A stretch of DNA of 64,000 nucleotides from positions 4,115,171 through 4,179,170 of the forward strand of contig NC_019779.1 in NCBI RefSeq assembly GCF_000317635.1, read 5' to 3'. This document shows positions 53,974 through 63,850 of this stretch, piece by piece. The notes under the pieces were generated by a model. It saw only the letters and a program-made list of their open reading frames with translations, ran no database searches and was not told the origin of the DNA. A program made the position numbers and the translations under genes. Every line of letters starts with the position of its first letter. Within the stretch, counting starts at the first letter, position 1. Source of the stretch: Halothece sp. PCC 7418. Lineage in GTDB: Bacteria > Cyanobacteriota > Cyanobacteriia > Cyanobacteriales > Rubidibacteraceae.

Positions 53974-56900
53974 ATGACTTCTCTGTTGCAAGCATTCAGC
54001 CAAGACACTAACAACTCCTCCCGTTCTGATACATTTCTCACGGATCGGATTAAGTTGATTGAAGATTTATGGGAATCGGTGTTGAGAGCGGAGTGTGGTC
54101 AGGAATTAGTCGATCTATTGCAACAGTTACGATCTATGGGATCACCAGAGGGACAGGCAACGGGATTACCAACTTCTTCTGTCCCCCAACTGATTGAAGA
54201 TCTTCCCCTCAATGATGCGGTACGAGCAGCCCGTGCTTTTGCCCTCTATTTTCAGTTGATTAATATTGTTGAACAGCACTACGAACAACGAGAGCAACAA
54301 CTGAATCGCTATTTCAGCCACGATAAAACCGAAAAAGACCTTGCAGAAGGAAACATCAAAGGACAGCAGACCGAAACTGATGCTTCTCACAGTGTTCTCG
54401 GTGCACAACTGCTAGAAAAGACCTGGCAAGGTAATTCCACTTATCAGAAAGCGGGAACGTTTGACTGGCTCTTTCCTTACTTAAAAAAATTGAATGTTCC
54501 CCCACAACTGATTCAACGCTTACTGAATCAGCTTGATATTCGATTGGTCTTCACGGCTCATCCGACCGAAATCGTTCGCCACACGATTCGGAAAAAACAA
54601 CGGCGGATGTCTCAGATTTTGCAACATATTGACCAATCCGAAATTGCTGCTCAAAGTTTGGGCTTTCTGGAATCTCCCGAAGCGATTGCAGCCACGGAAC
54701 AGTTGAAGGAAGAGATCCGTTTGTGGTGGCGCACTGACGAACTCCATCAGTTTAAGCCAGAAGTCCTCGATGAAGTGGATTATGCTTTGCACTATTTCCA
54801 AGAAGTTTTATTTGATACGATCCCTCATTTATCAAGTCGTCTGAAACAATCCCTAAATAGTTCTTTTAAGGATTTAAATCCTCCCCAAAATAATTTCTGT
54901 CGCTTTGGCTCTTGGGTGGGAGCCGATCGCGATGGCAATCCTTCTGTAACGCCGACGGTGACTTGGGAAACCGCTTGTTATCAACGAGGAATTGTTCTAG
55001 AACGGTATTTACAGTCGGTGAAACGATTAAGCACTCTGTTGAGCCTGTCTTTACATTGGAGTGATGTTTTACCAGAATTATTAGAATCTCTGGAGCGCGA
55101 TCGCGCATTGATGCCAGATGTTTACGAACGGTTATCCATTCGCTATCGTCGAGAGCCCTATCGTCTCAAACTTGCCTACATCGAACAACGGCTAGAACAT
55201 ACGCTCCAGCGCAATCATTTCTTATCTTCCGAACAACAAGCCCCGCGAGAGACCATTGAAAAGAATCGTCAAACAATCTACACCTTTGGCGAAGAGTTCT
55301 TAGAAGAATTAAAACTAATTCAACGGAGTTTAACCGAAACTGGACTCACTTGTCGCGATCTCGAACATTTAATCTGTCAAGTGGAAATTTACGGCTTCAA
55401 CTTAGTTGAACTGGATATGCGCCAAGAGTCTTCTCGCCATTCAGATACAGTTACCGAGATTACAGATTACTTACAACTACTGCCTCAATCTTATAATGAT
55501 TTATCAGAAGAAGAACGAGTACGATGGCTGAGTGAGGAATTACAAACCCGTCGCCCCCTGATTCCAAAAGAACTTCCCTTTTCTGAAAAAACCAAAGAAA
55601 CCGTTGAAACCTTCCGCCTCTTAAAACAACTGCAACAAGAGTTTGGCTGCGAAGTTTGCCAGACTTACATTATCAGCATGAGTCATCATGTGAGTGACAT
55701 TTTAGAAGTGTTACTCCTCGCCAAAGAAGCAGGAATTTATGATCCAGCGACGGGGAAATGTAGTTTGCAAGTGGTTCCCCTGTTTGAAACCGTTGATGAC
55801 TTGCTCAGAGCCCCTTCAGTCATGAAAGCCTTATTTGAGTTGCCCTTGTATCGCGCTTGTCTCGCAGGAGGCTATGGTCAAGAAAATAGCGACGAGTACG
55901 ATATTCAGGAAGTCATGCTCGGTTATTCTGATAGTAATAAAGATTCAGGCTTCTTAAGCAGCAATTGGGAAATTCATAAGGCTCAAAAAGCTCTGCAAAC
56001 TCTTGCTCAAGGATACGGGGTTTCTTTGCGGATTTTCCATGGTCGCGGTGGCTCTGTGGGACGAGGGGGAGGACCGACTTATGAGGCGATTTTAGCCCAA
56101 CCCAGTTCAACCATTAATGGACGGATTAAAATTACCGAACAAGGAGAAGTCGTTGCCTCCAAATACTCCCTTCCTGAGTTAGCTCTCTATCACCTTGAAA
56201 CGGCAACCACAGCCGTGATTCAAGCGAGTATATTAGGAAGTGGCTTTGATGATATTAATCCCTGGCAGAATATCATGGAACGCCTTGCTGCGCGATCGCG
56301 CCAGCATTACCGCGCCTTAATTTACGAAGAACCCGATTTTCTCGACTTTTTCCTGTCCGTTACTCCCATCCAAGAAATTAGCCAACTGCAAATTAGTTCT
56401 CGTCCCGCCCGTCGTCAAGGGGGTAAAAAAGACTTAAGCTCCCTGCGTGCGATTCCTTGGGTCTTTAGCTGGACACAAACCCGTTTCCTACTTCCAGCTT
56501 GGTATGGGGTGGGAACCGCCCTCCAAGACTTTTTATATCAAGATCAAGAAAGAAGCTGTGAGCAAAATACGAAGCTCCTCCGTTACTTCTACTGGAAATG
56601 GCCCTTTTTCCGCATGGTGATTTCCAAAGTAGAAATGACCTTAGCGAAAGTGGATCTGCAAATTGCCCATCATTATCTCAAAGAACTGGCGAACCCTGAA
56701 GACTATGAACGCTTTGAACGGATTTTTCAACAAATTTCTGATGAGTATCATCTCACCAGCGAATTAGTCCGTTTAATTACCAACCACGAGAAGTTGCTTG
56801 ACGGCGATCCAGACTTACAACGTTCTGTCCAACTGCGAAATCGGACCATTGTCCCCTTAGGGTTTTTACAAGTGTCGCTCATTAAACGCCTGCGCCAGTA

Positions 56901-57015
56901 TAGCAACGAAAGTGCTTCTGAGGTCATCCACTTCCGCTACAGCAAGGAAGAATTGCTGCGGGGAGCGTTATTAACCCTGAATGGCATTGCAGCAGGAATG
57001 CGGAATACAGGTTAA
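53974..57015 (+). CDS. ppc: Phosphoenolpyruvate carboxylase
   Basis: About 1013 aa. It carboxylates PEP with bicarbonate to oxaloacetate, the anaplerotic entry of the cyanobacterial TCA pathway. Signature blocks are [20 protein letters not shown] (catalytic His), [35 protein letters not shown], the [20 protein letters not shown] region, and the conserved C-terminus [10 protein letters not shown]. The start is ambiguous: TTG 53938 would add 12 residues, while ATG 53974 begins [10 protein letters not shown]. No operon partner; a minus-strand gene converges downstream with a terminator between. Confidence 0.97.
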   Translation: MTSLLQAFSQDTNNSSRSDTFLTDRIKLIEDLWESVLRAECGQELVDLLQQLRSMGSPEGQATGLPTSSVPQLIEDLPLNDAVRAARAFALYFQLINIVEQHYEQREQQLNRYFSHDKTEKDLAEGNIKGQQTETDASHSVLGAQLLEKTWQGNSTYQKAGTFDWLFPYLKKLNVPPQLIQRLLNQLDIRLVFTAHPTEIVRHTIRKKQRRMSQILQHIDQSEIAAQSLGFLESPEAIAATEQLKEEIRLWWRTDELHQFKPEVLDEVDYALHYFQEVLFDTIPHLSSRLKQSLNSSFKDLNPPQNNFCRFGSWVGADRDGNPSVTPTVTWETACYQRGIVLERYLQSVKRLSTLLSLSLHWSDVLPELLESLERDRALMPDVYERLSIRYRREPYRLKLAYIEQRLEHTLQRNHFLSSEQQAPRETIEKNRQTIYTFGEEFLEELKLIQRSLTETGLTCRDLEHLICQVEIYGFNLVELDMRQESSRHSDTVTEITDYLQLLPQSYNDLSEEERVRWLSEELQTRRPLIPKELPFSEKTKETVETFRLLKQLQQEFGCEVCQTYIISMSHHVSDILEVLLLAKEAGIYDPATGKCSLQVVPLFETVDDLLRAPSVMKALFELPLYRACLAGGYGQENSDEYDIQEVMLGYSDSNKDSGFLSSNWEIHKAQKALQTLAQGYGVSLRIFHGRGGSVGRGGGPTYEAILAQPSSTINGRIKITEQGEVVASKYSLPELALYHLETATTAVIQASILGSGFDDINPWQNIMERLAARSRQHYRALIYEEPDFLDFFLSVTPIQEISQLQISSRPARRQGGKKDLSSLRAIPWVFSWTQTRFLLPAWYGVGTALQDFLYQDQERSCEQNTKLLRYFYWKWPFFRMVISKVEMTLAKVDLQIAHHYLKELANPEDYERFERIFQQISDEYHLTSELVRLITNHEKLLDGDPDLQRSVQLRNRTIVPLGFLQVSLIKRLRQYSNESASEVIHFRYSKEELLRGALLTLNGIAAGMRNTG

Positions 57016-57062
57016 TCTTGACTACAATTGATTTTGTGACTGTGGGGGCGAACTCCTTAATT

Positions 57063-57095
57063 AAAAAAAGGACGAGCGCATCAAGCATCTCGTCC
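57063..57095 (-). terminator. Intrinsic terminator of the rpsU-FKBP unit
   Basis: On the minus strand GGACGAG and CTCGTCC form a 7-bp stem followed by seven T residues, 27 nt after the FKBP stop. Confidence 0.8.
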
Positions 57096-57121
57096 CCTGA
57101 GCATGAATGAAAGGAAGTTAG

Positions 57122-57553
57122 TTAAGCCGAAACTTTAACCAATTCGATATCAAAGGTTAAATTCTGACCCGCTAGGGGATGATTCGCATCTAGCGTGACT
57201 TTAGAATCGGCAACAGCAGTGACCACCACAGGAATTTGCTGACCACTGGGATGCTGGACTTGTAATTGTTGACCCGTTTGCACCTCAATATCTTCTGGAA
57301 TTTGTTCGCGGTCAACCTCTAAAACCATTTCCGGGCGATGGGGTCCGTAGGCTTCTTCTGAGGGAATTTCTGCAGTTTTCGATTCTCCCTCATCCATACC
57401 AATAACGGCTTGTTCAAACCCTGGGATAATTTGACCTTCACCAATGGCAAATTCTAAAGGTTCACGACCTTCAGAAGAATCAAAGACTGTGCCATCTGCT
57501 AACTTCCCAGTATAGTGGACTTGAACAGTGTTGCCCGATTGTGCTTGTACCAT
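57122..57553 (-). CDS. FKBP-type peptidyl-prolyl isomerase (SlyD-like)
   Basis: A 143-aa single FKBP domain with inserted flap, the SlyD layout: VQVHYTGKLADGTVFDSSEG at the start, GEGQIIPGFEQAVIGM, then the IF domain (EMVLEVDREQIPED) and final NHPLAGQNLTFDIELVKV. It catalyses proline cis-trans isomerisation and may act as chaperone. It lacks the His-rich metal tail of E. coli SlyD. It is cytoplasmic and follows rpsU by 18 nt, probably in one transcript. Confidence 0.93.
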   Translation of the reverse strand: MVQAQSGNTVQVHYTGKLADGTVFDSSEGREPLEFAIGEGQIIPGFEQAVIGMDEGESKTAEIPSEEAYGPHRPEMVLEVDREQIPEDIEVQTGQQLQVQHPSGQQIPVVVTAVADSKVTLDANHPLAGQNLTFDIELVKVSA

Positions 57554-57571
57554 GTTACTCCTTATGGAACT

Positions 57572-57772
57572 CTACTTTTTATTGCGACGATTCCGAAACC
57601 GACGACGTTCTCGATGCCGACTGATTTCTTTACGTTTCCGCTTTTCGGCGGGGGTTTCAAAATGCCGATTCTTTTTCATATCGGCAAAAATGCCTGCTTG
57701 AGATACTTTACGTTTAAAGCGACGTAAGGCTGACTCTATCTGTTCATTATTGTTGAGAACTACTTTCGTCAT
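57572..57772 (-). CDS. rpsU: 30S ribosomal protein S21
   Basis: A 66-aa basic protein with the S21 pattern: [20 protein letters not shown], then [20 protein letters not shown] and an Arg-rich tail. It joins the 30S subunit and supports initiation. The length is normal. Confidence 0.96.
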   Translation of the reverse strand: MTKVVLNNNEQIESALRRFKRKVSQAGIFADMKKNRHFETPAEKRKRKEISRHRERRRFRNRRNKK

Positions 57773-57830
57773 CCAATTTTTTACCTAATTTGAAGATTTG
57801 AGAGATTACTCGCGCTTAACCAAGTCTATG

Positions 57831-58090
57831 TTGACGCTCTCTCATCATAATCTTTGATCTGATGGGAGATTCTTGGTTCAACGACACACCTTAAAACTTC
57901 CAAGACGGCTCACCTTCGGCTTTGCCATCTCTTTAATCCCAGTGGGCAAGTCTCCCCAAGCGTGGCTTATCCTGTTCGTGTTCGCCTGACACTACAGCGT
58001 TGAGGCAGTTTTGATTACTGATACGCTCCTTAGAACGCTAGCGTTTTTAGAGAGGTTTGTCGCGCCTCCTACCACTTAGTTAATTGTACC
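57831..58090 (-). mobile_element. Decayed IS200/IS605-type right end, possibly with a TnpB omega-RNA
   Basis: On the minus strand the last 40 nt read GAACCAAGAATCTCCCATCA, loop, TGATGAGAGAGCGTCAAC. A 9-bp hairpin (CTCCCATCA/TGATGAGAG, one mismatch) is followed by GTCAAC, the look of cyanobacterial tnpB-element right ends as I remember them. Upstream come GGGGAGACTTGCCCAC and the palindrome AACGCTAGCGTT, suggesting folded RNA. No intact tnpB is present, though the stretch can be read in part as a broken C-terminus. The remaining 58091-58264 has no other recognised feature. This fills the 492-bp gap between rpsU and the next gene. Confidence 0.45.
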
Positions 58091-58264
58091 GCGACTGTCC
58101 AGATTCATCTACCCGATAAATTAAAGATTTTGTCGGAGCAAAACTCAGCGTAACCCGATTCTGACAACGGATAGTTAAGTTTTGTTAGCTTTCTCAAGCC
58201 TGCTCCTCTTAACTAAAAAAGGCTCGACTACATGCTAACACAAGAAACACCGATGGACAATTTC

Positions 58265-59158
58265 TCAGTTGATCGTACCATCCACGAGTTGTTGATCGCA
58301 GTTCGACAAAATCTCTTCTAAAATTAAAGTCACTTGCTCAGGTTGTTCAATCATGGACATATGACCACAGTTTGGGATTTCAACGACATTATTGCCTTGA
58401 CATTGGAATAAATGATGAAAACTGGCTAAATGTCCCACATATTTGGGCTCCATGATCAGATCTTTTTCTCCCGCCACAAAATAGACAGGTTGCTTCAGTT
58501 GGGAAACCAATTGCGGGAGGCGATGCACTTCTTCCTCTGTGGTTGATTCTAATAATGATCCGACTGCAGCGATCGCGTCGGCTTTCACAAAATCCATCAC
58601 TCGTTGACGACCCCAGTGACGGGCTAGGGGTTTCGCGACCATGGCACGAGTAAACAGGACATCAATCAGAGGAATATAGGGAAGCCACTGGGGTCGATAT
58701 TTGATTAATTTTTGTCCTGCTTGACGAAACCGATCAAACTCTTCTTTGAGATATACCCCACCCCCTGCATTGAGACAGATTACCCCTTCTACTTGTTCTT
58801 CACAACAGTGAGCAGCCCACAGCGCGATACTCCCCCCCAGAGAGTGACCCACTAACCAGGCTTTTTGAATTTCCAGTTCTTCTAACAGGGTTTTGATGTC
58901 ATCTGCATAACTCAATAAGCTATATTCATTTTTTTGAGAACTGCTGGCTTGGGAGTCACCAAATCCGCGCAGGTCGTAGCACAGACAAGAATAATTAAGA
59001 GAAAGTTTTTGGACTAAAGGCTGCCAATATTGACGACTGAGTAACCAACCGTGAATTAAAACCAGAACTGGCGCATCAGTTTGCGTTTGAGCAGGAAGAA
59101 AATCATAGGCGTGAGTTACACCAGAAATATCGATTGAGGGCATAGTTACTGATGTCAA
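58265..59158 (-). CDS. Alpha/beta hydrolase
   Basis: A 297-aa hydrolase of the AB_hydrolase_1 type. It has the oxyanion strand VLIHGWLLS, nucleophile elbow GHSLGGS, catalytic Asp region VYFVAGEKDLIM and His in PNCGHMSMIEQPE, so the Ser-Asp-His triad is complete. It is cytoplasmic, with no signal peptide. The substrate cannot be inferred; similar proteins act on esters, haloalkanes or epoxides. It stands alone, divergent from the acetyltransferase gene. Confidence 0.92.
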   Translation of the reverse strand: MTSVTMPSIDISGVTHAYDFLPAQTQTDAPVLVLIHGWLLSRQYWQPLVQKLSLNYSCLCYDLRGFGDSQASSSQKNEYSLLSYADDIKTLLEELEIQKAWLVGHSLGGSIALWAAHCCEEQVEGVICLNAGGGVYLKEEFDRFRQAGQKLIKYRPQWLPYIPLIDVLFTRAMVAKPLARHWGRQRVMDFVKADAIAAVGSLLESTTEEEVHRLPQLVSQLKQPVYFVAGEKDLIMEPKYVGHLASFHHLFQCQGNNVVEIPNCGHMSMIEQPEQVTLILEEILSNCDQQLVDGTIN

Positions 59159-59477
59159 CAGTGAGTCTCATCAAGGATCAGGCAGACACAGGACGGATCT
59201 GCTTTCTTGGGTTTACAAAACAGCTAACCTTTTTATTATCTTAACTTAGATTTCAGGGATCATAAGGCTTGTTGCCAGTGAATCATCCCTGATGAAACAG
59301 AAAATATAGCGTTTCTGAGTCCGTTACCGTACAGCAGTGACCCGTTCCCAAACAACGAAGAACCAAGAACCCAGAACAAATATGTTATGATTTTTAACAG
59401 GCTTTTCGAGAAAAAGCTCACTGATTGTAGGGCTTGTCCCCAGTTGGAAACTGACAAATAAGCGACTCGCAGACCGC
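59159..59477. other. Intergenic region with heptamer tract
   Basis: 319 bp with no supported gene. A short AAGAACC/CAGAACA heptamer tract lies at about 59358-59380. Otherwise nothing recognised. Confidence 0.5.
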
Positions 59478-60002
59478 ATGGCATTTTGGAAAAGTTTATT
59501 TAATAATAGCTCAAACGCGATCGCGCCTTCATCAACTTCATCAGAGGAAGAGACTTTGCTAAAAAAGGGTGAGACGCAACAAGATACCAAAATTCTTTTT
59601 AGTACAACTCGCTCCATTGATTTATACGAATTGGAAGAACTGTGTGATGCTGTTGGGTGGTCTCGTCGCCCCCTGCGGAAAGTGCGTAAAGCAATGCAAC
59701 ACAGCTTTTTAGTGGTATCAATGTGGGAAGAAAAAGGAGCAAGCCGACGTTTAATCGGGTTTGCTCGGGCGACTTCTGATCATGCCTTTAACGCAACGAT
59801 CTGGGATGTAGTGGTTCATCCCCAAGCCCAAGGAAAAGGGTTAGGTAAAGCTCTGATGAACTATATGATCAAACGTTTGCGCCAAGAGGATATTAGCAAT
59901 ATTACCCTGTTTGCCGATGCAGGGGTTGTCCAATTTTACAATCGTTTGGGCTTTGTTCCTGATCCAGAGGGGATTAAAGGGATGTTTTGGTATCCAGATT
60001 AA
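59478..60002 (+). CDS. GNAT acetyltransferase (Ycf52-like)
   Basis: A 174-aa GNAT-fold protein. The acetyl-CoA binding motif is [16 protein letters not shown], followed by [19 protein letters not shown], the terminal GNAT block. It resembles the conserved plastid/cyanobacterial Ycf52 proteins (relatives of plant NSI), which acetylate proteins. The N-terminal 45 residues are polar and poorly conserved. It lies directly upstream of tRNA-Pro. Confidence 0.9.
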   Translation: MAFWKSLFNNSSNAIAPSSTSSEEETLLKKGETQQDTKILFSTTRSIDLYELEELCDAVGWSRRPLRKVRKAMQHSFLVVSMWEEKGASRRLIGFARATSDHAFNATIWDVVVHPQAQGKGLGKALMNYMIKRLRQEDISNITLFADAGVVQFYNRLGFVPDPEGIKGMFWYPD

Positions 60003-60020
60003 ATATTTCTTCTTCAAAAA

Positions 60021-60050
60021 TTCCCAATTTTGCTTAACCTGAGTTATAAT
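60021..60050 (+). promoter_or_regulatory. Probable tRNA-Pro promoter
   Basis: TATAAT at 60045-60050 with TTCCCA (4 of 6 to TTGACA) at an 18-bp spacing. The tRNA begins 18 nt after the -10. Confidence 0.5.
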
Positions 60051-60068
60051 ATCTGAGGACTACATTAA

Positions 60069-60142
60069 CGGGATGTAGCGCAGCTTGGTAGCGCGCCTGC
60101 TTTGGGAGCAGGATGTCGTAGGTTCAAATCCTGCCATCCCGA
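60069..60142 (+). tRNA. tRNA-Pro(TGG)
   Basis: 74 nt with acceptor CGGGATG/CATCCCG, anticodon stem CCTGC/GCAGG and loop TTTGGGA with anticodon TGG, and a T arm with GGTTCAAATCC. No CCA encoded. Confidence 0.97.
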
Positions 60143-60285
60143 TTACACAAAATCCAGTCAGAGAGCCATCTGTAAGGGAACACGAGACTGAAAGTTTCAG
60201 CTTATGCCCAGATTGTAGCTGGGTTTGGTAATGGGTAGCCTAAGCCTCTTGCTGTATATGTTCCATAGCGGTTAGAGGACGCATC
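60143..60285. other. Structured spacer after tRNA-Pro
   Basis: CTGAAA/TTTCAG (60188/60195) and CCCAG/CTGGG (60207/60219) hairpins, and the 16-nt word CAGTCAGAGAGCCATC (60155-60170) shared inverted with the element at 39125-39140. No ORF. Confidence 0.4.
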
Positions 60286-60317
60286 AAATAACGGCTAAAC
60301 TCAATCAGCCGTTATTT
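60286..60317. terminator. Convergent terminator
   Basis: Perfect 11-bp stem AAATAACGGCT/AGCCGTTATTT with a 10-nt loop. A-rich on one side and T-rich on the other, it can act on both strands, between tRNA-Pro and the minus-strand DUF2993 gene. Confidence 0.7.
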
Positions 60318-60338
60318 CTGATGGTTCTGAAAAGGGGG

Positions 60339-61130
60339 TTAACCAACTCTTGGAACATGATCGATTTGAGCGTAACCACTAAAGACAAGAGCCTTTCCTT
60401 GGGTTTCGAGACGGTTGATACGCATTTTCACCCCATCGAGATTAAACCGATCTAAATCAATCATGTTATTTAGAATCTCTCCAAGGACTTCTGTGAGCTT
60501 TTCACTGGTTGCGCGATGCTCTTGTGGGACATGATCTGCTTGAAACTGAACGTTTTTAAATAAGAGTTTCCGTCTCCGCTCTAAGCCAAGGGTACAAATG
60601 AGACTCACAGGAATCACTCCAGCTTGTCCTAAGTTAGCATTTGCCTCGAGTTGGACTTGATTTTGCGCCAATAACGTTAAACTAATGTCAGTAAACGAAA
60701 CGGGATCGCCGTTAGACAACTCAGTTAAACTTTCCGCAGTGAGGTTTTCTAGGCGTTTTCTCACTAATTCTGCTTTGAAGGCAGTGTTGATGTCTTCTTC
60801 TAACAGTTTAACTTGCGCGATCGCCTGTGTGGGCTGTTTTAGGGCGATTTTACCTTTTAAGGCTGAACTAAAGTTAATAGCAACGGCATCGGTTTCAAAC
60901 CACATTTCCTCAGTGCGAAACGCTTTCCGAATAACTAACCCTTTCCCACTCATATCAAAGCTATCAATACTCCCCTGCAAAAGTTTGCTGGAGGGATGAC
61001 AGCGTACCTTCACCTTTAAATCATCACAGCGCGTAAACAGGTGGCGAAGAGTATTCGTTGCAACACTATTGAGAAGATTTTCTCCCCAATCACTACCCTT
61101 ATTTTGAAAATCGGCTAAGCCACCAATCAT
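60339..61130 (-). CDS. DUF2993 (LmeA-like) protein
   Basis: A 263-aa protein of the DUF2993 family. It has a conserved N-terminal region with LRHLFTRCDDLKVKVRCHP, SIDSFDMSGKGLVIR and EEMWFETDAVAINF strands, then a beta-rich domain. Such proteins are thought to bind lipids; some are linked to lipoglycan synthesis in actinobacteria. No signal peptide or membrane helix is obvious here. GGAGG precedes the ATG at 9 nt. It stands alone. Confidence 0.88.
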   Translation of the reverse strand: MIGGLADFQNKGSDWGENLLNSVATNTLRHLFTRCDDLKVKVRCHPSSKLLQGSIDSFDMSGKGLVIRKAFRTEEMWFETDAVAINFSSALKGKIALKQPTQAIAQVKLLEEDINTAFKAELVRKRLENLTAESLTELSNGDPVSFTDISLTLLAQNQVQLEANANLGQAGVIPVSLICTLGLERRRKLLFKNVQFQADHVPQEHRATSEKLTEVLGEILNNMIDLDRFNLDGVKMRINRLETQGKALVFSGYAQIDHVPRVG

Positions 61131-61554
61131 GAAAACCTCCGTTGTGAAAACTAAAATTGTACAGAAGCTGTTATTGACATCTGTACAAGACAGGAAAGGA
61201 ACAATGTCTATGCGCGTTTTTCACGGTAGTAAAAACAGGCTTTTTGGTTAGAAATCCTGTCAAAACTATGTTTAAGGGCGCTGAGTCCTCACCAAATTGC
61301 ACTTGAGCTTTAAATTTGAGAGTCCCTTCTGTTGTAACAAAATATTAAGCAGACGGCAATCGATCTTGATAAAAACCTTAAATCGGTTTGATGAGACTTT
61401 TCAATCAGGTTGAGACCTCAGAGGAGTTTTAAGAGTCATTACGGTTGGCAAAGCAGGGACTCCCTAATCGTGGTATTGGTAAATATGAGAGGCTAAAGTC
61501 CTTGCTCAGTTTAGCTTGATCAGTTTGTAATCAATTGGGAGGGGAAATGGAACT
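61131..61554. other. Intergenic region, nothing recognised
   Basis: 424 bp between divergent DUF2993 and universal stress genes. It has no ORF of note, tRNA or strong hairpin. A GGGAGGGG ribosome-binding site lies just before the 61555 ATG. Confidence 0.5.
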
Positions 61555-62403
61555 ATGCTTAACAAAATTTTGCTAGCAGATTCGGGTACGGGACATTCGG
61601 AAGAAATGTTGCAGTATTTGTTAGAACTGCCATCTTTGAAAAATGCTTCGATTACGATTTTGCACGTTGTTCCCCCACAAACAACCAGTGAAGCAATGAT
61701 GGAAAAATGGGAAGAAGGGGGAAAAGTTGTTGCTGGGGCGATCCAACGGATGCACCTTGATCCAACGCAAGTTTCGACAGTTTTACGTCAAGGTGACCCA
61801 AAAACAACGGTTTGCGAAATCGCCGAAGAAATGGAAGCTGACCTGATTATTATGGGGTCACGGGGCTTAAAACGTTTAGAGTCCATTTTAGAAAACTCTG
61901 TTAGTCAATACGTTTTTCAACTGTCCACACGCCCGATGTTGCTGGTGAAAGATGATATTTATGTAACGCGGTTAAAACGGATTATGGTGGCTGTGGATCA
62001 GTCGGCTGATTCTCAGTATTGTTTGGAGTTAGCCTTGTTCCTGTTAAGAGATATTCCTTCTGGTCAGTTGTTACTGGTACAGGTTGATCCTTCAATGGAG
62101 AAAAATGAGGTGCTATCTGGTGAGGAAGCTAACAAAACTGCTGTTCTTACCCCCGCGATCGAGCAAGCCAAACGACAAGGGGTCAACTACAAAGGGATCG
62201 TCACTGGGGGGAAACCAGGGCCAACTTTATGTGAACTCGCAGAAGAAAACAAGGTTGATTTATTGATGCTGGGCTCTCCAGAACGTCGTCCTACAGTTGC
62301 TAGAAGTTTACCCGATTTAGATCGGTTATTGGGAACTTCCCTGTCTGACTATGTTCGAGTTTATGCTAACTGTCCTGTGTTATTAGGGCGCAGAGTGGAT
62401 TAA
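61555..62403 (+). CDS. Tandem universal stress protein
   Basis: A 282-aa protein with two UspA domains in tandem (about 1-135 and 140-280). The first has ILHVVPP and MGSRGLKRLESILENSVSQY with the GxxG-like nucleotide site. The second has VAVDQSADSQYCLELAL and MLGSPERRP. Tandem USPs bind ATP and act in stress response. The hairpin CCTGTCAA/TTGACGGG 22 nt after the stop (no T run) may stop transcription. tRNA-His faces it on the other strand. Confidence 0.93.
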   Translation: MLNKILLADSGTGHSEEMLQYLLELPSLKNASITILHVVPPQTTSEAMMEKWEEGGKVVAGAIQRMHLDPTQVSTVLRQGDPKTTVCEIAEEMEADLIIMGSRGLKRLESILENSVSQYVFQLSTRPMLLVKDDIYVTRLKRIMVAVDQSADSQYCLELALFLLRDIPSGQLLLVQVDPSMEKNEVLSGEEANKTAVLTPAIEQAKRQGVNYKGIVTGGKPGPTLCELAEENKVDLLMLGSPERRPTVARSLPDLDRLLGTSLSDYVRVYANCPVLLGRRVD

Positions 62404-62524
62404 TAAGCAATCATTGGTCTATAACTCCTGTCAAGCTAGAGTTTGACGGGAGCTTTGATCATCCTTAACGATTTCGCATCTGAAAGTATTCTGAAGAATT
62501 TAGAACTTGGCTCAAATCTATTAG

Positions 62525-62598
62525 GGCGAACGATGGGACTCGAACCCACGAATGGCGGAACCACAATCCGCTGCCTTAACCACTTGGCTACGCTCGCC
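62525..62598 (-). tRNA. tRNA-His(GTG)
   Basis: 74 nt on the minus strand with an 8-bp acceptor GGCGAGCG/CGTTCGCC, including the tRNA-His-specific G(-1):C73 pair. The anticodon loop TTGTGGT (anticodon GTG) is closed by GCGGA/TCCGC. No CCA encoded. Confidence 0.96.
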
Positions 62599-62673
62599 AT
62601 AATTTACTCAAATTATTCTAACATGGTAGGCACAAGGGGTGTCAACCCAGTTGCGATTTTCAACGGAGATTTT

Positions 62674-63060
62674 ATGAAACTCAAACCTTGGGAAATTAGC
62701 ATTCTTATTAGTAGTATTGCAGTTCTTGGTGTGGGAAGTGCCATGGCAATAACTAATCCTCGCCGTCAAGCCTACCAAACCTATGCAGCAGAAAAGATGA
62801 GTGTTTATATCAAAGAAGAAGTTTGTGCAGATGCTCCGAAAACCTTAGGCGATTTTTTAGAACGTCAATGTAATAAACTCGTTGATAGCGGACAAAAGCC
62901 ACTGCAAGAGATGATTGCAGAATCCACAGAGAGGCACAACTATTTTTTATTTAGTATTTACGAAACCAATTTATCTGTGATGACAGGCTTACCAAGCTAC
63001 CAGTTTAAAACTATTGGTGCTTTTCAGAACTTTTGGACTTATGAAAGTCAAAAACAATAA
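62674..63060 (+). CDS. DUF4359-like membrane-anchored protein
   Basis: A 128-aa protein with one N-terminal membrane helix (about 9-27, SILISSIAVLGVGSAMAIT), then a short extracytoplasmic domain with Cys pair VCADAP/ERQCNK and FSIYETNL toward the end. It matches a small cyanobacterial family of unknown function (DUF4359). I chose ATG 62674 with CGGAG upstream; the longer frame would start inside the tRNA-His gene and is rejected. It converges on the nuclease gene with 4 nt between stops. Confidence 0.82.
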   Translation: MKLKPWEISILISSIAVLGVGSAMAITNPRRQAYQTYAAEKMSVYIKEEVCADAPKTLGDFLERQCNKLVDSGQKPLQEMIAESTERHNYFLFSIYETNLSVMTGLPSYQFKTIGAFQNFWTYESQKQ

Positions 63061-63064
63061 GCCT

Positions 63065-63850
63065 TTAAATCGTTTCCTCTTCCACTTCTGAGAAACAAAC
63101 TTGATTCAGATCGAGGTAACGCTGACAAGGAAGAGTAAATGGACAGTTGAAACAATACCCTTTTTGAGGTTCTACCTGGGGAAAGAGCACCTTATTTTTT
63201 TGATAGTTTTTACGATCAAATTCCAGTTGTGTCAGCAGTTGATTGAGTTCTTGTTCTGTGGTTTCATGCTGAGCTTGATTGTAAGAAAAAGTAAGAGAAG
63301 TCGGTTTCTGGGGAACACTAATAAACCAATAAGTCAATTGAATTTTTTCGGGAGGATAGTTTGAGGTTTCCGCTAAAAGATATTGGTATAAACGAGTTTG
63401 CCAATGCTTAGCTAAGGTGGCTCGATTCTGCGGTTGCGGATAGGTTTTCCAATCAATAATTTGTGCTTGGTTTTCGCTTAAAATGAGTAAGTCGTAAATA
63501 CCAATTAGTAAAAAATTTCCTTTGCGAATGGTTCGCCGATGTTCGGCTTGTCGCCAAGTGTGGGGCTGGGGATCAACTACCTTAGGAGCGACTTCAGCAA
63601 GAGATCGGAAAGATTGGGCTAAGGGAGGATCTGCTGCTAAAATTCGTTCTATAGGTAAGCCTAGCTCTCGCTGCTGCATAAAATGATGAAAGCGATTCCC
63701 TAGTGTTAATTCACTTTGACGTTGGGCAAGACAAGGAGAGGTGAACTGTTCTAGATAGGTATATTGAAATTTTCTGGGGCAGGTTGAGAGTAAGTTCAGA
63801 TGATTTTGAGAAAGTTGCCAGATCGTTGCGTTTGTGTCGTCTAATGCCAT
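63065..63850 (-). CDS. PD-(D/E)XK nuclease with Fe-S cysteines (RecB/Cas4-like)
   Basis: A 261-aa protein. The nuclease core reads GNRFHHFMQQREL, IGIYDLLI and AQIIDWKTY (Asp and Lys of PD-(D/E)XK). One Cys near the N-terminus (STCPRKFQY) and three at the C-terminus (GYCFNCPFTLPC) give the four-Cys pattern of an iron-sulfur RecB/AddB/Cas4 nuclease. No cas genes or CRISPR lie nearby, so a repair role is more likely than adaptation. Confidence 0.9.
   Translation of the reverse strand: MALDDTNATIWQLSQNHLNLLSTCPRKFQYTYLEQFTSPCLAQRQSELTLGNRFHHFMQQRELGLPIERILAADPPLAQSFRSLAEVAPKVVDPQPHTWRQAEHRRTIRKGNFLLIGIYDLLILSENQAQIIDWKTYPQPQNRATLAKHWQTRLYQYLLAETSNYPPEKIQLTYWFISVPQKPTSLTFSYNQAQHETTEQELNQLLTQLEFDRKNYQKNKVLFPQVEPQKGYCFNCPFTLPCQRYLDLNQVCFSEVEEETI

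Noticed and set aside
62443..62673. Longer N-terminus of the DUF4359 protein
   Set aside because: It would be translated through the tRNA-His gene; ATG 62674 has a good ribosome-binding site and starts at the membrane helix.
63065..63850. Cas4
   Set aside because: Fold and cysteines are compatible, but no other cas gene or array is present, so a general RecB-like nuclease is the safer call.
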